Below, in pieces: positions 60,700 to 64,000 of a stretch of DNA of 64,000 bases. The stretch spans positions 644,573-708,572 of the forward strand of contig NW_008707180.1 of NCBI RefSeq assembly GCF_000327385.1, written 5' to 3'. The DNA is from Lottia gigantea (taxonomy: Eukaryota > Mollusca > Gastropoda > Lottiidae). The notes below the pieces were generated by a model, which saw nothing but the letters and a program-made list of their open reading frames with translations, did not search any database and was not told the origin of the DNA. The translations under genes were made by a program, and so were the position numbers. Each line of letters starts with the position of its first letter. Positions within the stretch are counted from its first letter, which is position 1.

Positions 60700-62285
60700 T
60701 TGAAATTTAACTTTCTTTTCAATGTCTTTTCTAAATACATAGCGCAGTATCAAGAAAATACGGGTGGTCTTTTGCTTTCAATCGCGGATTATTCCACATG
60801 GATACCACAGGGACTGAAGTTTTCTTTTCAATGCCTTTTCTATATACATAGCGCAGTATCAAGAAAATACGGGTGGTCTTTTGCTTTCAATCGCGGATTA
60901 TTCCACATGGACAGAGACTGAAGCTTTCTTTTCAATGCCTTTTCTATATACATATCGCAGTATCAAGAAATACGGTGGTCTTTTACTTTCAATCGCGGAT
61001 TATTCCACATGGATTCCCCACGGACAGAAGTTTTCTTTTCAATGCCTTTTCTATATACATAGCGCAGTATCAAGAAATACGGTTGTCTTTTACTTCCAAT
61101 CGCGGATTATTCCACATGGATTCCACAGGGACAGAAGTTTTCTTTTCAATGCCTTTTCTATATACATATCGCAGTATCAAGAAATACGGTGGTCTTTTAC
61201 TTCCAATCGCGGATTATTCCACATGAAGTCCACAGGGACTGAAGCTTTCTTTTCAATGCCTTTTCTATATACATATCGCAGTATCAATAAATACGGTGGT
61301 CTTTTACTTCCAATCGCGGATTATTCCACATGGATTCCACAGGGACAGAAGTTTTCTTTTCAATGCCTTTTCTATATACATAGCGCAGTATCAATAAATA
61401 CGGTGGTCTTTTACTTTCAGTCGCGGATTATTCCACATGGATTCCACAGGGACTGAAGCTTTCTTTTCAATGCCTTTTCTATATATATAGCGTAGTATCA
61501 AGAAAATACGGGTGGCGTTTGTTTTCAATCGCGGATTATTCCACATGGATTGCACAGGGACCGAAGCTTTCTGTTCAATGTCTTTTCTTATATAGCGCGG
61601 TATCAAGAAAATACGGGTGGTCTTTTGCTTTCAATCGCGGATTATTCCACATGGATTTCACAGGGACTGAAGCTTTCTTTTCAATGCCTTTTCTATATAT
61701 AAAGCGTGGTATCAAGAAAATACGGGTGGCGTTTTCTTTCAATCGCGGATTATTCCACATGGATTGCATAGGGACTGAAGCTTTCTGTTCAATGTCTTTT
61801 CTTATATATTGCGGTATCAAGAAAATACGGTGGTCTTTTGCTTTCAATCGCAGATTATTCCACATGGATTCCACGTGGACAGAAGACTTCTTTTCAATGC
61901 ATTTTCTATATACATAGCACAGTATCAAGAAAATACGGGTGGTCTTATACTTTCAATCGTGGATTTTTCGACATGGATTTCACAGGGACTGAAGCTTTCT
62001 TTTCATTGCCTTTGTTATATATATAGCGTGGTATCAAGAAAATACGGGTAGTCTTTTGCTTTCAATCGCGGATTATTCCACATGGATTCGGGACTGACAT
62101 TTTCTTTTTAATGTCTTTTCTTATATATCACAGTATCAAGAAAATACGGATGGTCTTTTGCTTTCAATTGCAGATTATTTCACATGGACAGAAGCTTTCT
62201 TTTCAATACCTACATACAAGAAAAATACGGGTGGTCTTATACTTTCAATCATGAATCGTGAAACATGGATTCCACGGGGGCAGAA
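60700..62285 (+). repeat. 107-bp tandem repeat array, about 15 copies
   Basis: The landmark 'atcgcggattattccacatg' recurs at 60781, 60890, 60992, 61099, 61206, 61313, 61420, 61528, 61634, 61742, 61847, 61956, 62065, 62166 and 62248, that is a period of 105-109, shorter at the decayed right edge. Each unit also has 'gaagctttcttttcaatgcc' and 'agtatcaagaaaatacgggt'. Because 107 is not a multiple of 3, open frames crossing several copies exist in all three plus frames and partly on the minus strand. I treat them as non-coding. Confidence 0.95.
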
Positions 62286-63076
62286 GCGGCATTTCCGAGA
62301 GTAAATCACACATTGGTCTCAGAAAAGTGAAGTGTTCCACTGAACTAATCAGTAAAAATATTTACAGCCTACCGTAAGTTTGAAAGGTAATTTAACGAGT
62401 CGCCATTTGAAGAAATTATGAATTATCTGCGACGAGATCTGTCGGATTTGGTCGCCAGTGCGTCGGTGCTGTGCCATAGATACAAACCTCTTATTGTGTT
62501 TGATGGAATTCATGGAACTTGTTATTTTGGGACGTATAAAAATCATATTGTTTGAAAAAGGTTTACATTTGGGTATATAATTATGTGTTCACAATCCAAA
62601 AATAAAAAGTCGTGTACTCACAGAAATATCTGGTAGTAACTATTTGCCTCTTGGGGGTTTTAGTATTAAAAACGAAACAATGATTATAGATTTATTGGAA
62701 ACACCATAACAAAATTATATTAATAATTTGAATAACAATAGATTAAGAGAAATACTTTAAAACAGAAAATCAACATATAACAAATCAGTAAACAGTGGAC
62801 AACAAAATTAAAAAAAAGAAATGCTAACGATTGAACCATTCCAAGAATAACTTAACAATAACATGGAAGTTAGATAACAAGATAGATAACAAACAAGCAG
62901 GATACCATAAAATATTCAATAGTATGTCCAACAAAACAATCGTCCATTGACTAAAACACTATTGAAATATAAAACGATACAATCGCTATGCTAACTGATA
63001 TGTAAATATACTGAATATAATCACAAATGCATGGTGACAAATGCAACGGATTTCGGCTGTCAACACCCTGCACTAT
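62286..63076. other. AT-rich region downstream of the last gene, no gene assigned
   Basis: This may be 3' UTR of the minus-strand gene at 63077-63729. If the internal donor at 63099 is used, it could contain a further exon. A short minus-strand open frame around 62349-62546 ends near a donor-like 'ttacggtaggc', but no acceptor or domain supports it. Confidence 0.4.
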
Positions 63077-63729
63077 CTAGCAATACGTACACTTCTTACC
63101 ATTCTTCAGAACTGTGACTAACCCGGTATCATGCGAAGATTGTTCTAACTGGGATCTGGATTTGTAGTTTGGTGTAGATGGGGTATTTTCGGAATTCATT
63201 GCAGCTTCTTTCTTTGAGGCGAAGTTAAGAAAGTCATGGAGCTTCTTCTTGATTCGACGATGCTTCTCGAATAATAAACCTTCCTTTCTTTTCAATGAGG
63301 CTCTTTTCATTTTAAACCATTCCAAATTCCAGTCGACGTCTTTTCGTCGGTTCTGAGATTCTACAACCGGTCGGATTGTGTCGTAATGCTACAAAATGAA
63401 AAAAAAAGAATTGATTAATTTATATTCAGAAAGGTAAATATTTAAAGCTTAGAGCGGTTTAAAGCGCCTTTGTTGATGTAATATCCTAAATATTCGTATT
63501 TGAAATTGGCGAATTTGATCGACAATTATGTTCAGGAACGCAGGTTAATTGCCATAATAGTTCTCGATTATTCTGAATATATCAGATCAGATTGAAGACT
63601 TACCATAACTCTTATGAACTGACCAGCATCATCAAAAGACATGTCCATTTCTTCAGCTGTCTTGTAGCTTTCACATCCATCACCAGCAGTACGGGCAGAC
63701 AATTCTTGGTAGTTTGTATAGGTATCCAT
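63077..63729 (-). CDS. Basic protein of unknown function, 2 exons, 145 aa (3' end uncertain)
   Basis: Exon 1 (63604-63729) starts with ATG and encodes 42 residues (begins 'MDTYTNYQELSARTAG'; acidic, ends 'DDAGQFIRVM'). The donor 'gtaagt' joins in phase to exon 2 (63077-63388) through the acceptor 'cattttgtag'. Exon 2 encodes 103 residues with a Lys/Arg-rich, probably helical stretch ('FKMKRASLKRKEG', 'KHRRIKKKLHDFLNF'), which suggests a nuclear or nucleic-acid-binding protein. It ends 'KNGKKCTYC' then stop. However, 'aatg|gtaaga' at 63100/63099 is a good donor, so the real transcript may splice onward and replace the last residues. A TATA box lies 66-73 bases upstream of the ATG. No family recognised. 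Confidence 0.65.
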
Positions 63730-63794
63730 TGAGATGTGATATAGTGCTTGAGAGAAGGCAATAATAAAATTATACTGAACATTTGTCAGAAATA

Positions 63795-63802
63795 TTTATA
63801 TA
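63795..63802 (-). promoter_or_regulatory. TATA box (TATATAAA, minus strand)
   Basis: It sits 66-73 bases upstream of the ATG at 63729, predicting a start site near 63765-63770 and a 5' UTR of about 35-40 bases. No upstream acceptor lies between it and the ATG. Confidence 0.5.
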
Positions 63803-64000
63803 TAGGTTCAGCGGGTCCTTTGATGACTAATCTTGACTTAGATTGGGTTAATCAAATTATTAGATTAGCGGCATCTTTAAACAGATTATTGCTAGAATTC
63901 GACGGTTAATCACTTTGATGTACAAAACAGTATCAATCATTAGCAATCAAATATCAGCGCTAACCTAATCAACAGACAAGGTTTATACTGCACGGCTTCA

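Noticed and set aside
60700-62051. Several overlapping open frames up to 191 codons, both strands
   Set aside because: All lie in the 107-bp tandem repeat, and successive units are read in different frames, so no consistent protein repeat exists. Kept only as a finding about stop depletion.
62349-62546. Minus-strand open frame ending near a donor-like 'ttacggtaggc', possible extra exon of the 63-kb gene
   Set aside because: No convincing acceptor, phase match or domain, so it was not joined to the gene model.
1-64000. tRNA, rRNA, CRISPR arrays, bacterial operons, ribosome-binding sites
   Set aside because: None seen. The tandem arrays are minisatellites without spacer diversity, and the gene structures are eukaryotic.

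Overview
The window looks like AT-rich nuclear DNA from a lophotrochozoan invertebrate, most likely a mollusc. The evidence is intron-rich genes with GT-AG junctions, an innexin (a protostome-type gap-junction family), and several copies of an interspersed repeat built of ~160-bp tandem cores that resembles the molluscan 'pearl' elements. No bacterial, viral or organellar gene blocks were seen. There is one 523-base run of Ns (8040-8562).

Layout. 1-7280: no gene recognised; it holds a 41-bp tandem repeat, hairpins and a ~1-kb minisatellite of a 31-bp unit. 7310-29188 (+): a complete SLC4 anion exchanger of AE1/AE2/AE3 type. I could trace 24 coding exons in continuous phase, giving 1470 residues. 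Its introns carry several tandem arrays, a pearl-like element with a nested hAT MITE, and one possible 33-nt cassette exon. 35154-36502 (-): the INO80 chromatin-remodelling subunit INO80C (Ies6-like), five exons, 194 residues, convergent with the exchanger. 38936-40153 (+): a secreted or GPI-anchored leucine-rich-repeat protein whose last codons abut a candidate solo LTR. 43580-44825 (+): a two-exon small secreted PAN/apple-like protein with a poly-threonine tail. 46626-51284 (-): a six-exon cysteine-rich secreted protein with one calcium-binding EGF domain and a hydrophobic C-terminus; one intron hosts a 5'-truncated LINE and two abutting MITEs. 56434-59364 (+): an innexin whose ATG appears to be split by an intron. 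60700-62285: about 15 copies of a ~107-bp tandem repeat. 63077-63729 (-): a basic protein of unknown function with a good TATA box.

The genes do not form a pathway. Four encode membrane or secreted proteins (exchanger, LRR, EGF, innexin) and one encodes a chromatin subunit. The EGF gene and a candidate first exon of the innexin gene diverge from a ~1-kb interval that holds two perfect CRE octamers. All gene models come from reading splice sites and reading frame in the sequence; none was checked against transcripts or databases.
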